Source: Paramacrobiotus metropolitanus (Eukaryota > Tardigrada > Eutardigrada > Parachela > Macrobiotidae). From it: DNA of 64,000 nt. Positions 1 to 11,530 of this stretch are shown piece by piece. Every line of letters begins with the position of its first letter. The first letter of the stretch is position 1. The translations under genes and the position numbers were made by a program. The notes beneath the pieces were generated by a model. That model ran no database searches, was not told where the DNA came from, and saw only the letters and a list, made by a program, of their open reading frames with translations. The stretch is from positions 682,001 to 746,000 of the forward strand of contig NW_026570280.1 of NCBI RefSeq assembly GCF_019649055.1. Reading direction: 5' to 3'.

Positions 1-1378
1 AGGGAAGCAGCCATCGGAATGCGGCAACATCCAGCATGAAATAATGCAATCGGATTGATTATCACGATTTCGTGCTGAGTGATGCCGGGCGATGGGTCAG
101 TCTTCCGAATCGTGATAAGCGCTTCGCTTTCAGCAGTAGTAATTGGCTGGATGGATTCCACGAAAAATGCTAGCCGAAGCGGCCGCCCATGACCCACTCG
201 GGCCATCATTATGAAATTCACTGACGCCATAATGGAACGCTATTACGCCGCCATCCAGTAATAATTTGCTCCTCATCTTCCGGCAAAGATATCCCCCGAT
301 CAGGTCAGTAGCCTGTCGACCCGAGCTCGGAGCCAGAGGGTACTGGCCTAACCCGGGGATGTCGAGGATTTCCCGTTGAAACGGATTAACACGAATACTG
401 TACACGATGGATCTGTTGTGGCGGCGGCTGCCGGTTCGGCTTTGGAATAACTTTCATCCACACCCCAAATCGAGTGAAATAAAGACCGACATCAGAATGT
501 GTAGCTTTGCGATCTACAGTGTACCGTGAACACTGCGTTGCTGTGGCTGAACGCACGAACGCGGATGTTGAAAACATGCAATTTGGTATTCATGTATGGT
601 GGATTGCTCGCAAGGTGCAAACGCGATGTGCAAACATCAAGACAACATAATGTAACTTTACAATCTAATGCGTCCGTTTATTTTCAAGTCAACGCAAGGC
701 CGCTAAGCGATAGCATGGCGCCGGTGTAATGGAAATGCAAAGAGTACTAGTAAAGCCGCGATATCGTGCAGTACTGTGTAATTTATTGGCTTTGCATGCG
801 CAGTTTCTAAGACTGTGTGTAGTAGTGCTCGACTTTGAACTTGAATTTGGTCAAAGCCGCTTTTGTTCATGGGAAACTTCACCCGAAGAGTTTTCTGGGC
901 ATTTGTTTATCATTTGTCAGGAATCTACAGATACGTATATGCAAACTTTTCGTGTAATTACTTGATGGCCTGTAATTCGATTTGCTTTCCTGATTGCTGC
1001 TGTTGGTGCAGGTTGCTGATACAGCAGTAATTTGTCTTCATATTATGCGTAATGCAGTGCAACCGGATACATAAATACAGTGGCGATTAAGCCGAAAGTG
1101 TATTCATTTTCCGGAAGTATGTACTCAAGGGTGGGGAATGTTTTGATCTTGGGGGTCCTGGATCTTGGATCTTGGGTATTATAACCTTGTCCGGGCCCGT
1201 TATCCTATACAAACGATGTTGGACTATCTGCTTCCTAGTAAGCTTCGCCGAATTCGACGGTGTTTGACATTATTAAAAAGATGACATAATTCTAACAGGT
1301 CATGGTGTTGTCAGAAGTTGCAAAACTCTGTTTAGTTTACAACCAAAGGCGTTTAATTCGAACCCTGAGAACATTTCC
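1..1378. other. Host flank without a recognisable gene
   Basis: Short open frames on both strands show no domain signature and no convincing splice structure. Local CT/GG-rich runs such as tcttggatcttgg near 1150 are simple-sequence drift. I see no RNA gene here. Confidence 0.5.
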
Positions 1379-1527
1379 TTACAGAAGCTTATCATACTTC
1401 GACAAATCACATGTTCCGGCTAGGTGAAAATGCGACAGAAGATGTTTTGCTTCTTTTGGCTTAGGATCACTACAGCGTGTCAACAGACGACTACGGTGAC
1501 TACAAGATAAAATCATTATACTATATT

Positions 1528-1612
1528 TAAAGACAAGGCCGACATTTAAAGTCAACGCCGACAAGAAATTTAAAGACAAGGCCGTCTTTTGCACGGCCTT
1601 GTCTTTAAATTT
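1528..1612. repeat. Perfect 20-bp hairpin with a third upstream half-copy
   Basis: The arms at 1566-1585 and 1593-1612 are exact reverse complements, built on aaagacaaggccgt, with a 7-base loop. A further copy of tttaaagacaaggccg lies at about 1528. It may be the remnant of a small foldback element or a hairpin RNA; no flanking duplication was identified. Confidence 0.75.
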
Positions 1613-1779
1613 TCTCCTCCCGGTTATCTTCCCTCTTCGGCTAGTTTCACCTGGTTCTAGGGGTGGAGTGGTAGCGTGACAGCGTGCCGCAAGCTAGTTT
1701 GTGTGGTTCTATGGTGGTTCTATGGGTTCGGAACCAGTGAACCACCAATGTCCTAACTTGGACATTCCCTCATACAACA

Positions 1780-2165
1780 CGCGCACGTATACCTATACTA
1801 AACACACACATAAGCCATATATTTTTATACACGAGTACATATATGTTTTTATTGTATATATACTTTTTCTACATCTATGTTTTCCATATCTGTATACGTA
1901 TATACTCGTATATTTGGATATAAATTTTTTATATGTAAAAAAATACGACGTACATGAATATATGAAGAACGAGACCGAGACCAGTCTCGCATCTAAACAT
2001 AATTTTTTCCGATGTTTTGTCTTTAGATATCTACGTACACGTAGATACATTTCTTATAGGTGTTTTACCTATGCATCTACATATGTACATCCCGATCGAG
2101 ACCTATGTTTTTCCGACGCTTATTTTGCATTCATCCACTATTTTTATTTATATAATTTTTATTAG
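1780..2165. repeat. AT-rich TA/CATA low-complexity tract
   Basis: The tract is dominated by tata, acgta and cataca stretches. A 154-codon open frame across it encodes almost only Tyr, Phe, Ile and His in runs. That is the expected translation of simple sequence, so it is not called as a gene. Confidence 0.7.
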
Positions 2166-3297
2166 GCAATACGAAATTTGTATTTATTGAACATGAACGC
2201 GCTGTCAACCGTAAGTTCGCCGTACGGGGAACAAGCCTAGTTTTTGCACTTTGTCGGTCGTGGCTGTTCTGAAAATGGCTAATGACGAAGACCATCGAGG
2301 AGCGGTGTAAAAAGGCGGAAGGGGCGGCAATTTCGTGCTCAGCCATAATCACAATCATAATCGCATTATGTGCTGCCTACAGAGTGCAACTACAATACCA
2401 ACAGTCCGGTGTGTGTTGCAATGGGCGGCCGCATTAAGTGATAGACAGAGCTGTATTAAGTGTTCACTCGCAGCTGTTGAGCCCGAGCGAAAAAAACTGA
2501 TCGGCTGACTGAAATATATATTTAACGTGTCAGTTTCAAGGCTTCGTCGTGGCGGGAATGGATCAGTGGCAAGAGCGGCCACAGCGCCGGGGAAGTCACT
2601 CATTACTGGCCGCTGCTACTCTGTATCTGTGCCAGCGATTGCAATCTGACCGCCGATTGCCAGCGGATGTTGGCGATCGGGTGGCGGTAAATGTTAATCC
2701 AGCGCGCACAACGGAAGAGACAACGCGATGAGGCCATCATCCGCTGCACGGCTTGCACCGCCCGGAGTAGCACAGCGGACGATGAAAGCAAACACGGCAG
2801 TTTATTTGAGTGAGTTGAAGTGGCCGTAGCGTCATTTCTATATCGGCTGAATTTTCTACATGTTGTCGTTCTTTCTGCAGTGTTCGATTGACGCGGAGTA
2901 TCGCCTAAACCGGTCTCTCGTTTTCACAGCAGCATAAGCAGCCGGAAGTGGAGACTTTATCTCTGTTAGCATATCGCCAGTGTGTATAATAATTATATTT
3001 GTGCTGATGCTTCGGGCCAGCGTTGAATGTATTGACATTGCCGCGGGAATGTTTATTTAAACGTGATAAACACTTTGGAATAGCGACAGTGCGGAGTATC
3101 TTCGGTAATAATTTTCTGTCCTGCATTGTTATTGAACGAAGCTGGATTTCCTGCGCAGCCACCTGTTTACTGAGCGCCCGCGCCGCACCGGCACCGCGCA
3201 GCTGTAGCTGGGAGGCGAGTCCAGCATCGCCGCCATCGGACGCCAGCTCCTCGAAGTCGGGCTCTGCTGGCTTTAATTTTCTGCGACTTATTTTTCT
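2166..3297. other. No supported gene, mixed base composition
   Basis: This stretch holds only short frames without domain similarity. GC-rich islands at about 2540-2770 and 3150-3260 alternate with AT-rich DNA. A pyrimidine tract ending ttctgcag at 2872-2879 could be a splice acceptor, but no coding exon follows that I can defend. Confidence 0.4.
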
Positions 3298-3412
3298 AAT
3301 AGAAGTTCCAGCCGTTTCTGAAGTGCAGTAATGTCTGCTCTGGCTTCACGCTCCGCGAATGTGGTCTTTTACTTTAATTTTTAATACTTGGTTCAGGCCA
3401 TAAGGCATACCG
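3298..3412 (+). repeat. Dispersed repeat R1, copy 1
   Basis: This is about 115 bp, with segments such as gaagttccag, gcagtaatgtctgct and ggttcaggccataaggc. The same order of segments recurs at 5736-5850 with scattered changes. It is an old dispersed repeat of unknown family. Confidence 0.75.
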
Positions 3413-3450
3413 TCAACTGGAAATTTTATTGTAGTTGTGTTGGGCGGGGG

Positions 3451-3537
3451 CCCAACACAACTAAAATAAAATGTCCAGTTGACGGAATCCCTCCGCCGTC
3501 AGTGACGTGGAAGAAGGACGGATGCATCGTCAACATG
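3451..3537 (+). pseudogene. Ig-domain first-half exon, copy 1
   Basis: The plus-strand frame reads CPVDGIPPPSVTWKKDGCIV, which is the Cys (B strand) to Trp (C strand) signature of an I-set immunoglobulin domain. It ends at ATG followed by gtaagt, a good 5' splice site at 3538. The same exon, nearly identical, is at 24915-25015. Upstream of codon CCC at 3451 the acceptor is damaged: the intact copy has tag before its exon, while here a short tgttgggc/gcccaaca hairpin sits instead. I therefore read this as a decayed or alternative duplicate exon rather than part of a surely functional gene. Confidence 0.6.
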
Positions 3538-3619
3538 GTAAGTCTGTCTCGCGCATTGAAATTATGACAATAACTCTGGTGTGCTCATAGAGCAACTGAT
3601 TTATTAATACCACTAATAA

Positions 3620-3810
3620 TTAAGGACAATGGCCCGGGACATAGCGTCAAAAATGGGATACATACACTAAAACGTTCGCTTTCGCGCATTCCGAATCACT
3701 TTTTTTAAAATACTTTATATCATACTAAAGCTAAATGATTTGTATACATTGTTCTGAAAACCGTTTGCGCGCGCAATATCCGGTTGTCGAGATATCACGC
3801 TAAGTGCACT
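3620..3810 (+). mobile_element. TTAA-flanked MITE family, truncated copy C
   Basis: The copy begins TTAA then GGACAATGGCCCGGGACATA at 3624, matching the 5' end of the full copies at 25105 and 26466. It then jumps to the internal gcgcgcaatatccggttg segment and breaks off near 3810, so the second half and right terminus are lost. The DNA just upstream also matches that upstream of the 25105 copy, so this copy shares a segmental duplication with it. Confidence 0.75.
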
Positions 3811-4249
3811 TTACGAGTGTCCAGAAATCAGAAGTGTAATGGCACATATACTGGAATCGGAAACAGCGCAACTTCGACATTTATTACAGAAGTGGAGAAC
3901 GCTGGCTCTTCTTCTCATCAGTACGCAATGAGTTTTCGATTAATTAATTTTCAATAATTATTCTTGAAAATTAATATGCAGATTAATTAAAAGATAGCGT
4001 GTGATCGTGAATGAGATCGCATTATCGAAAGCGATCCCACGGCGTGTCATTTGCTCTAGCATTGCATTTGCTGGTTTTATAACTTCCGAGTCCGTAAATC
4101 TGCCTACTATTACGATAATGCACGACTAGGAATCGCGAACGCCATCGTGAATTTCAAGACTCACTCTTAATAGTAAATTTACCGTTCATGCTCGTCCGTA
4201 GAAACAGGCCCTGATGTAATTTATTTTTTCGTTTACGTTTTGCATTTAG

Positions 4250-4384
4250 GTAAATACAATTTATCCGACCCCTTCCGATTAGTCATCGGGAATGCGACGC
4301 TAAACGATGCGGGTATCTACGGATGCATCGCAGAAACTTCTGAAGGAATTGACAGACAACATGCTTATCTGCTGGTCCAGCCAG
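4250..4384 (+). CDS. Ig-domain second-half exon
   Basis: The exon is bounded by a pyrimidine-rich acceptor, tgcatttag, at 4241-4249 and a donor, gtaaag, at 4385. It is 135 nt, begins with two bases of a split codon and ends with one, so it is phase 1 to phase 1. The translation contains LVIGNATLNDAGIYGCIAET, the classic I-set pattern of a D-x-G-x-Y-x-C F strand followed by the G strand. It would lie in the extracellular part of an Ig-superfamily adhesion or receptor protein. The parent gene cannot be assembled from this window, because the first-half exon at 3451-3537 ends in phase 0 and does not join it directly. The exon itself looks intact. Confidence 0.65.
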
Positions 4385-5735
4385 GTAAAGTTATAAGTTT
4401 TACTGTTTTTGCGGCCCGAGCTGTCATTGTAGCAAGAAAACAAGCATTCTGGCTAATAACGCTATATTATGCAAGCAGGGGTCAGTGGGCACTTATATGA
4501 GACACAGTATGCACTGCACGACTGAGTGCACGTTTATCAGCGCGCGTTTATATGAGACAAAACGAAGTACTTTTCATTTACATTTTTTGAAAGTGACGGC
4601 ATCGGCATTTCAACACGCAGCGCATCCGTCGCTGTCGGTCGTGCTATTACGACGGTTTTTATTGTGTGCTCAGCGATTTTCTCCTGTATAGAAACTGGAC
4701 AATAAAAATACAGTCTTTAAGGCCTATTTTGACTCGGGCTTAAGATCGTCACATCCCGCGAAACTGAGCTATTTCCGCGAGTATAGATGCATTCATACTC
4801 GTATCTCCGTCACAGTTACCGTCACTGACCGTGAGGTGTGAAGTATAACCACACACACATCACCTTTCCGTAAGTTAGTTTCATCAAGGTTACGTTCGTC
4901 GAAATCTGGCCTTTCGTCAAATTTTGGAAATAGAACTAGTTCTATTTTTTAAACTTCACGATCGTGACGTTCTGCATGTTTACCGTATATAAGCACACAA
5001 AACACTGCGTAGGTTATTGTTAGCGCACTTTCTGGCACAAATGTACTTTATTGCCTACAAAAACTTGAAAGACTGCTTTCTAAAATTATTAATAATAATT
5101 TCCATTTCGCGTGCAGCTGCACATTGATTTTTTCAACATCCTAATTCTGGGACACACGCACGGATGAAACGTCGATCTACAGAGTTCCCGTGGCATGTTT
5201 TACGCAAGAGAAAAAAATCGTGGCATGTTTTCCATGATTAACTGTACGAGATTAACTCGTACTGTGCTTGTTAGAGATACAAAACTAGCTTCGCCGTTTC
5301 TTTAGCCAACATCTCTTCCTACACCAATCGACACTTATTTTTTCACTTTTGCTTAAAAAACGCCTGAATCAGTGTAGTTTGTGGCAACGACTTTCGTCTT
5401 CTACAAAGAAATAAAAAAAAATAATTATATTATTTTTCGTTGAATTTCTACCGAATCTGGCAGGAAAATCGTGCGTCGGCTTCGCGCGAAAACCCAACTT
5501 TTCTCCTAATTCTGCTTTGATATTAGCATCGGATTCGGTTTTGGAACTTTTGCTAGCTTGAAATAATTTGATCAGACTCGAAATCATTCCATACTAGTAG
5601 ACCCCGCGCAAACTGCGCTGATAATTGCAAAACCTCCTGCGCTTGATTAAAACAGTACTCCTAACCCTGTAATCCAGAAAAGCAAACAGTTTTAAAGAAC
5701 TGCTGGATTTAATTTAGTGCAACTTATATTTCTTA
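4385..5735. other. Intergenic or intronic DNA
   Basis: No coding frame with recognisable similarity is present. Base composition is AT-rich. A repeated cgtggcatgtttt occurs near 5188 and 5219. Nothing else is supported. Confidence 0.4.
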
Positions 5736-5850
5736 TAAAAGTTCCAGTGGTTTCCGAAGTACAGTAATGTCTGCTTGGCTACTCTGGCTCGCGCTCCGCG
5801 CGCGCGAATGTGGCCTTTTACTTTAATTCTCAATACTTGGTTCAGGCCAT
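5736..5850 (+). repeat. Dispersed repeat R1, copy 2
   Basis: This is the second copy of the repeat at 3298-3412. It shares aagttccag, cagtaatgtctgct, cttttactttaatt and acttggttcaggccataagg in the same order, plus a small GC-rich expansion in the middle. Confidence 0.75.
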
Positions 5851-6586
5851 AAGGCTACCTGCACTGCTTTTGACCCGGCATCTTTCATTAAAAATTTTTT
5901 TTTGTGTCTAGGAAAATCTTGTTGCAGACCCTCCCTCCTGAGGCGCACCTGGGGGCACCCCCCAGGGGTTTCGGTGGGAGTGTGTAGATTTTAGCCTAGG
6001 TTTTTCTAAGTAACTTTTTATTTCATAGTTTAAGCTAACACTTATTTTGACTTTTAAGATGACAAGTGAGTTCTCAGGTGCTTTAAAAACTGAAATAAAA
6101 CATAGTTGTCGCGCTGGTCTCATACGGGCCAAGGCGGAAGTAAAACAATACCGTAGGTTATATTGTATAGAATAGCCGAAAGGTTACATCCTGGTAGAAA
6201 TTACATGACGAATTGCATGACCTTGCCTATTATGTAGAATCACATAACATGATTACTCATGTTACCTTAGCTAGTGATAGATTTTACTATTTGGCCTCTG
6301 CCAGGATATCGTGTATGCATCTTTTATGATGATGTTGCACATAGTCATATACAGAATAGTAATACAATATACCTAGTGCAGCATTTGACGTAAACGGATA
6401 GGCACTGTTGCGCTGCACTGTAATACATTTTGCTTGTTGCCAATAAATGACAAACTGACAAACTGACAAAATGAAATGACAAAATGACATCCTGCCCGGA
6501 AAGCGTACCGATCGTTAAACACATGTGGGGCATGACATACCTGCTTTTAACGATCGATGCGCATTCCGGTCTCTCATAACAGACTT
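5851..6586. other. Gene-free flank with short inverted and tandem motifs
   Basis: The stretch holds a GC-rich patch at 5926-5975, a gacaaactgacaaaatgaaa microsatellite-like run at 6446-6488, and the inverted pair ccgatcgttaa/ttaacgatcgat at about 6510 and 6547. No gene is supported. Confidence 0.45.
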
Positions 6587-6630
6587 GCAAGGTAGGGCTG
6601 ATTTTTGATTTAAAATCAGTCTTACCTTGC
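6587..6630. repeat. Imperfect hairpin, about 19-bp arms
   Basis: The sequence gcaaggtagggctgatttt faces aaaatcagtcttaccttgc across a 6-base loop, with two G-T type mismatches in the stem. The size resembles a small foldback element. The loop is short for a microRNA precursor, so I do not call it one. Confidence 0.65.
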
Positions 6631-6688
6631 GTGGGCGGCTTCTCCTAAATGACATCTTATTTAACAGATTCACAGCTTGACGTCATTG

Positions 6689-6694
6689 GATACC
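6689..6694. other. Polinton target-site duplication, left
   Basis: GATACC immediately precedes the element end and recurs exactly at 24567-24572. Six-base target duplications are characteristic of Maverick/Polinton integration by RVE-type integrases. Confidence 0.95.
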
Positions 6695-6918
6695 AGTAGT
6701 AAGGCAATAGGTCTGGCAGGGACACGTGATTGGTCAGACACGCCCCCTTCTCTGATTGGTCAGACACGCCCCCTTCTCTGATTGGTCAGACACGCCCCCT
6801 TCTCTGATTGGTCAGACACACCCCTTCTCTGATTGGTCAGACACGCCCCCTTCTCTGATTGGTCAGACACGCCCCCTTCTCTGATTGGTCAGACATGCCC
6901 CCTTCTCTGATTGATTGA
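6695..6918 (+). repeat. Polinton left terminal inverted repeat
   Basis: It starts AGTAGTAAGGCAATAGGTCT and then carries seven tandem 26-bp units (one is 25 bp) of the type GATTGGTCAGACACGCCCCC plus TTCTCT. Read on the other strand, each unit has GACCAATCAG, a CCAAT box of NF-Y type, and GGGGGCGTG, a GC/KLF-type box. The unique outer 33 bp match the right terminus exactly. Replication by a protein-primed polymerase should start at this end. Confidence 0.95.
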
Positions 6919-7356
6919 CTCCGCCCTTTAAGCCGAGACTGAGCCGAGAGTGCATCATTGAATCAGGCCAATTATTTACGGTAATCACATTTTTTGTTAT
7001 CCAAATAACAACCAGCGAAATTTCCCCAGGAGTTTTCCAATGGTACCGAAAAGTTTCGCTTAAGCGTCCAATATAAAATGTTTTCTGAAAAACAGTTTAC
7101 CAAGACGACAAAGTCATAGGCCGTGTTGATCAATACTCACAACCACACCAACATGAAAACGAAGTTTCTTGCTAGTGAGTTGCGAGGATTGGGCTGTTTT
7201 AGCCTCTTTTCGTAACAACAGTTGCTAACAAAAAAAAAGATGTTTATTTTTATAGATAAAGCCTGCGGATGAAACAGTAAGAAACATTAAAACAGTTCGC
7301 GGCTGTTAACTTGCTACTCCAATAATAAAAGTTGTATGTGAATAAAGCAATTTTGC
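6919..7356. other. Polinton left non-coding segment and polymerase 3' region
   Basis: There is no gene between the left inverted repeat and the polymerase stop codon at 7357. Several tttatt/ttatta words give AATAAA-like signals on the minus strand (for example about 7322-7346), suitable for polyadenylating the polymerase mRNA. Confidence 0.5.
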
Positions 7357-10300
7357 TTATTGCTTAGTACCAAAAGGTAGCGTTGTGAAGTCGGGAAGCA
7401 ACATACGCTTGTCATAAACCATTCTCAACTTCTTAAACAAACAAACGGTATTAATTTCTTGTGTTTTGCCATTCCGTTTGATGAATTCAGGATAAATAAT
7501 TTGAACATGGGATTCTGTTCCGTCCAACAGGCGCTTCAGTTGGTCGAAGTCCAAGGTCTGTCCGGTCCGGGCGAAGGTCTTGGTGATTTCATTAAAATCC
7601 AGAATATCTTCCGTGTACCCGTTTTGGGTAAGGCCTTTTGCCTAAGGACAATGAATAATATATATTTATATATATATAGATTGTACATACATAATTACTT
7701 TACGTTTACCTACCTTTAACTCGATCCGACCAGTGTCAGTCTCGTAGCTGTACACCTTTAGGCCGCACGACACGAACTTCACGATGTGGCTCTCCCCGGA
7801 CTGCAACTGGTTGTCCCAGTCGCCCAGGATACTGCCCGTCTCCGGCACCCAGTCCCCAGGGCGAGTGAGAAAGACGACCGAATCAGTATCATAGTACAGG
7901 AGGCGATCGCCCAGCTTTTCCATCATGTCCAGTAGGATTAGGCGAGCATTGGCGGTGGTGAAGGCGGCCAGGGCAACGTTTGTAGCGCTACTACCTTCGT
8001 TGTAGTCTTCTCCCTTCGAATACGTCACCATGAGACAGTCCTCGTTGATGGCAAAAACATCATGAATTTCAACGGCCTTGGAACGGATCATGTCCAAATA
8101 ATCCTTGGTTTTGTAGACGAACTTGGTCATAGTCATATCATCCCGCTGTCCTTGCTTGCCCCACAAATAGTTTAGACAGTTCTTGGCCACATTACGGCGC
8201 CCAGCATCGTAGATCATGGCTTCCGAATCAAGGTCAATCCCCTCACGCTCTTTGACCTGGCGGATGAAGTCATCTTTCTGTTGGGAGTTTTACACCAGCT
8301 AGGCCATCCCCTGGCCTCCATCTTGATTTTCAGAAACTTGTTGATGTACGCAGCATAAACACCGGCTACCAAGGTATCCCAGTGCCATACCTCGCACACT
8401 TCCTGCACGGTGTATCCCCTATCGATGGCGTGATGGAGCTCCGGGGTGGTCCATACACCTTCGAGGCAGCGGTCAGCGTCGCAATGCTGGCAATAGTAGT
8501 TACTTTTGGTGTCCGCACAGGTCCGACAAAGCGTAAATACCAGCTTCTTGTTGATAGTAGCAGGGAGAACAGGGTACAAACACTGCGCCGGGGGTAGTAC
8601 CTTACAGGAAACCAAGCCATAATATTCCTTCACGTCCTTAAAATTCGACAAAACAATGGCGGGGTGACCGATGGGGTAGGTCTTGGTCTTATTAACGAAA
8701 GGGTACAGGCTAACAACGTCGAAGTGCATAATCATTTCCCCCGGCTTCACTGCGTAGTACAAGCGACTGGCATTGGTACGCCCGCCTTTAAAGGCGTCCC
8801 GGGGATTCAGGGGTTCGCGAAGGTTTTGGCCAGACAGGAAAGTAGCGATATCGGCTTCCTGACGCTCGCTCTTCCAATCGCACTCCCACTTGGTAACTAC
8901 TGTATACTTCTCATCCTCCAGGTATCGTACACGGTCCAGGTATTCCTCGTACACCTCACTCATCTTTTTACGAGAGAATGGTGACCGATCATCTTGTTCG
9001 GTGCATTCGGGGTGCCCGTGGAATACACAACCGTTGTACTCGTAAACTGTACGAGTACTAGCATCCAAACCGTCCACAAAGTACGGTCCGATGTGGACTT
9101 CCTTGCCGTTTCGTCCGTGCTGAATACGCCCACTCAGGTCTCGATTCAGCAACTCCAACCATTGCGTGGCTTGAACGCTGGTGCGTCGGTTGCGGTGAGG
9201 TCCATGGGAGGACAATACAGCCAACTTTTCGGGTGCCAGATGGAACGTGCGATAATACTTATTGCAGGCGGATGACATAGTGATACTGTCCAGCGGGTTC
9301 AGATTAGTCAGAGCGACAAAGTCATCAACGAACTTCAAGGCACAACGTCGGAGCACAGTGACGTCGTTCGAGCAATAGGTCATGATTTCATCGCGGAAGT
9401 CGAACTGTCCACCCGCAGCAGCTTTTGCTTCTGCGTGCCACTTTAAAAATTCCTCTTTCTCTTTCTTCTTCAGGCCGTCAAAAACGTACATTTCCGGTTC
9501 GGGCCAAGGCAGCACTTTATCCCAGTTTTCAGGTCTATTGAAGTGGTGAGGGAAGTCGCCTTTCTTGACCTCCACTTCCAAACCAACCGCTTTCGGCAAA
9601 CTGCTGAGTTTCATCGGCATGAAATTTAACGTGTCACGGGAACACATATGCAAGGATCGATAGCGCAGCTCCAGAAGCTGGGTTCCCCTCTTGATAACTT
9701 CCACACCGCGCAGTTTATTATCCAAAAGGTGTTTCAAAAGGAAATGACCGTCATATCCCCGGAAGTTATGAGCAATAATCGTGTAGTGATTGTGTTGCTC
9801 CGAAAAAAGCCATTCCCCAAACATCTGCCCGACATCCTTGGTCATTGGTTGACCGTCCGCCGGAAATCGAAATTCCGTACCGTCTTCGTACTGAGCCACA
9901 ACACAACTTGGAGTATGTCCATTGACCGGATCGTTGTACGTCTCATAATCGAAGAAAATGCATCGCTTTGGTCGCTCTGGTTGATCCGGTGATGGTGGTA
10001 ATGGTTTTGGAAAGGTTTTGATGTAACACTTATGCGTGGCCTGCTGGACCCACTCGCGGCAAACCGTGCAAAACATCTCCCCACACTTGTGCTTTTCATT
10101 TGGGCGGCGTGTTAAGTTCACAAAGCGGCGGCAGTCTTTACAGTAAAAAATCTGGGAGCAATAGGTTTTTCCATTGCGGCGATCAGCCGTGTGGATGTTA
10201 AAGCATTCCTGGTTGTTGAAGGTACGCCTGCAGTCGCCACAGTAAACAACGGACCCCTCGACGCAGTCATTTACTGACCGATAACAAAAGCGACAGTTTC

Positions 10301-11530
10301 CACCGCATCGGTGCCGCTCCTTGTGGCTGTACGGCTTATCACACTCTGAGCAGAAGTATGATGAGTTGAAAATACCGGTGACAGTAGTTACGAGGTCAAA
10401 GTGATTCTTCTCCAACAAGACAAACATTTCTTTCATATCCTTTGTTTTTTTCTCTGGTACGCGGGCGATAATGGTATTGCCGTGATCCGCCGAAATAACT
10501 TTAACTTGGAATTCGGGAAAGCATTCTTCCTGGATGGCACTCAGGTCGTTAAGGTCATAACACCGTCCCAACGGTAAATCAGTCAGCTGGATGATCTCTC
10601 GGGCATGGCCTGTCAGCTTAGTGACTCCATCCTTGCTGTACAGGTGCTTCCACTGGCTTTTGTACGTTTCTTTAACATCGTGGGTCAGACGGTACTTGCC
10701 CAAGAACAATGCAGCTGGGAGGCAATAGTTGTTATCCACGCGAACAGTAACTATAGACTTGCTGAAACGTTTTGCGTCCCGCGCCACGTGACGATGTAGA
10801 AATCTCCAGTTCCCCCCGCTTGGTATGATAGTGCGAAAAATGCGGATCGAGCAGGTATCGTCCAGCACCATCCGCCCGGAGTTGGCCTTGGTACAGACAG
10901 CAACAAGGTCGTCGACACTGAAGTCCGACAATTTTCGCATAGACAAGTAAATTGGGAATTCCAGCGACGCACAGCTAATGGAAATGGTAACACGATCCGG
11001 CGGTTGAAACTGAGTCACGCATAGATTCAATATGGATTCCAGCAGCAAAGGCAGAAGCAAGACAGTTTCTTCCTGGGAATAAATACGCGGCAGTGTGGCG
11101 ATTTCCACACGGTACTCGTACTCGGTGCTGTTGAATTTCTTGAATTGGCGCTCTTTGTTCTCAGTCAGGCTGAATAGAGCTGAGAAATCCGGAATATCGC
11201 TAATTTCTTCAAGCGTCTACAGATATATAATATGTATTACAAGAAGAACGACTTATTAATTGCGAAAGAAAAATACTAGAACAATTAAAATAATAGTGAG
11301 CTGCATATTACTTAAATTTTTTTATAATTGTTGTACAAAACCGACTTGTTTGTTTTGCGAAAACAACTAATTGTAACAAAATAATTTTTCGGCTTTATTG
11401 AGCAAACGTCGTTTAATTTAATGTTTTGTTAGCTTACCAGTGGCTTTCCCGAAACTACGTCTGGAATATCAATGTCCATGGCTCCATCCGTCGCTTTCCC
11501 CGCGCCTCCCTGATCAGCGTTCCTTAACAC
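7357..11530 (-). CDS. pPolB: Protein-primed DNA polymerase B (pPolB), spliced, frame-broken
   Basis: This replicates the element by protein priming from its ends. Exons inferred on the minus strand are 11530-11438, 11216-7714 and 7641-7357, joined in phase 0 over GT-AG introns of 221 and 72 nt. A further first exon at 13334-13176 is likely. About 1,270 codons. The N-terminal third has several paired-Cys zinc ribbons (about 9990-10380). Exonuclease motifs follow: FFDYET near 9945, HNFRGYDGHFLL near 9750 and YCSNDVTVL near 9370. Polymerase motifs are DVVSLYP (A, near 8710), NYLWGKQG (B, near 8160) and YYDTDSVV (C, near 7890). The frame breaks by one base at a four-A run on the coding strand (plus 8288-8291), between motifs A and B. 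Either the copy is inactivated or the base is an assembly error. Conservative start: ATG at 11479. Confidence 0.93.
7642..7713 (-). other. Short intron in pPolB (3')
   Basis: The donor GTAGGT follows codon AAG and the acceptor TTAG precedes codon GCA. The 72-nt gap carries in-frame stops, and the flanking exons rejoin in phase 0 into the conserved polymerase C-terminus. It is inferred from reading frame and splice consensus; cDNA would prove it. Confidence 0.8.
11217..11437 (-). other. Intron in pPolB (5')
   Basis: The donor GTAAGC follows exon codon CTG at 11438 and the acceptor CTGTAG precedes codon ACG at 11216. It is 221 nt, AT-rich and has stops in every frame. Joining restores an open frame in phase 0 from an upstream ATG at 11479. 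Confidence 0.75.

Noticed and set aside
1701-2165. 154-codon frame rich in Tyr, Phe and Ile
   Set aside because: Low-complexity AT-rich DNA; the opposite strand is equally open.
3820-3930. Ig-like exon with CNGTYTGIGNSATST
   Set aside because: No clear splice sites and no conserved Trp or D-x-G-x-Y-x-C; too weak to list as an exon.
8280-8300. Programmed ribosomal frameshift in pPolB
   Set aside because: No slippery heptamer or downstream stem is visible; a one-base loss in an A run explains it better.
8366-9992. Several frames of 70-114 codons on the plus strand and in another minus frame across the polymerase
   Set aside because: They are shadows of the polymerase coding frame with no domain content.
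10650-10780. OTU-type protease domain in the polymerase N-terminus
   Set aside because: An N-N-Y-C-L-P-A-A-L stretch near 10730 recalls an OTU Cys motif, but the matching His motif was not found.
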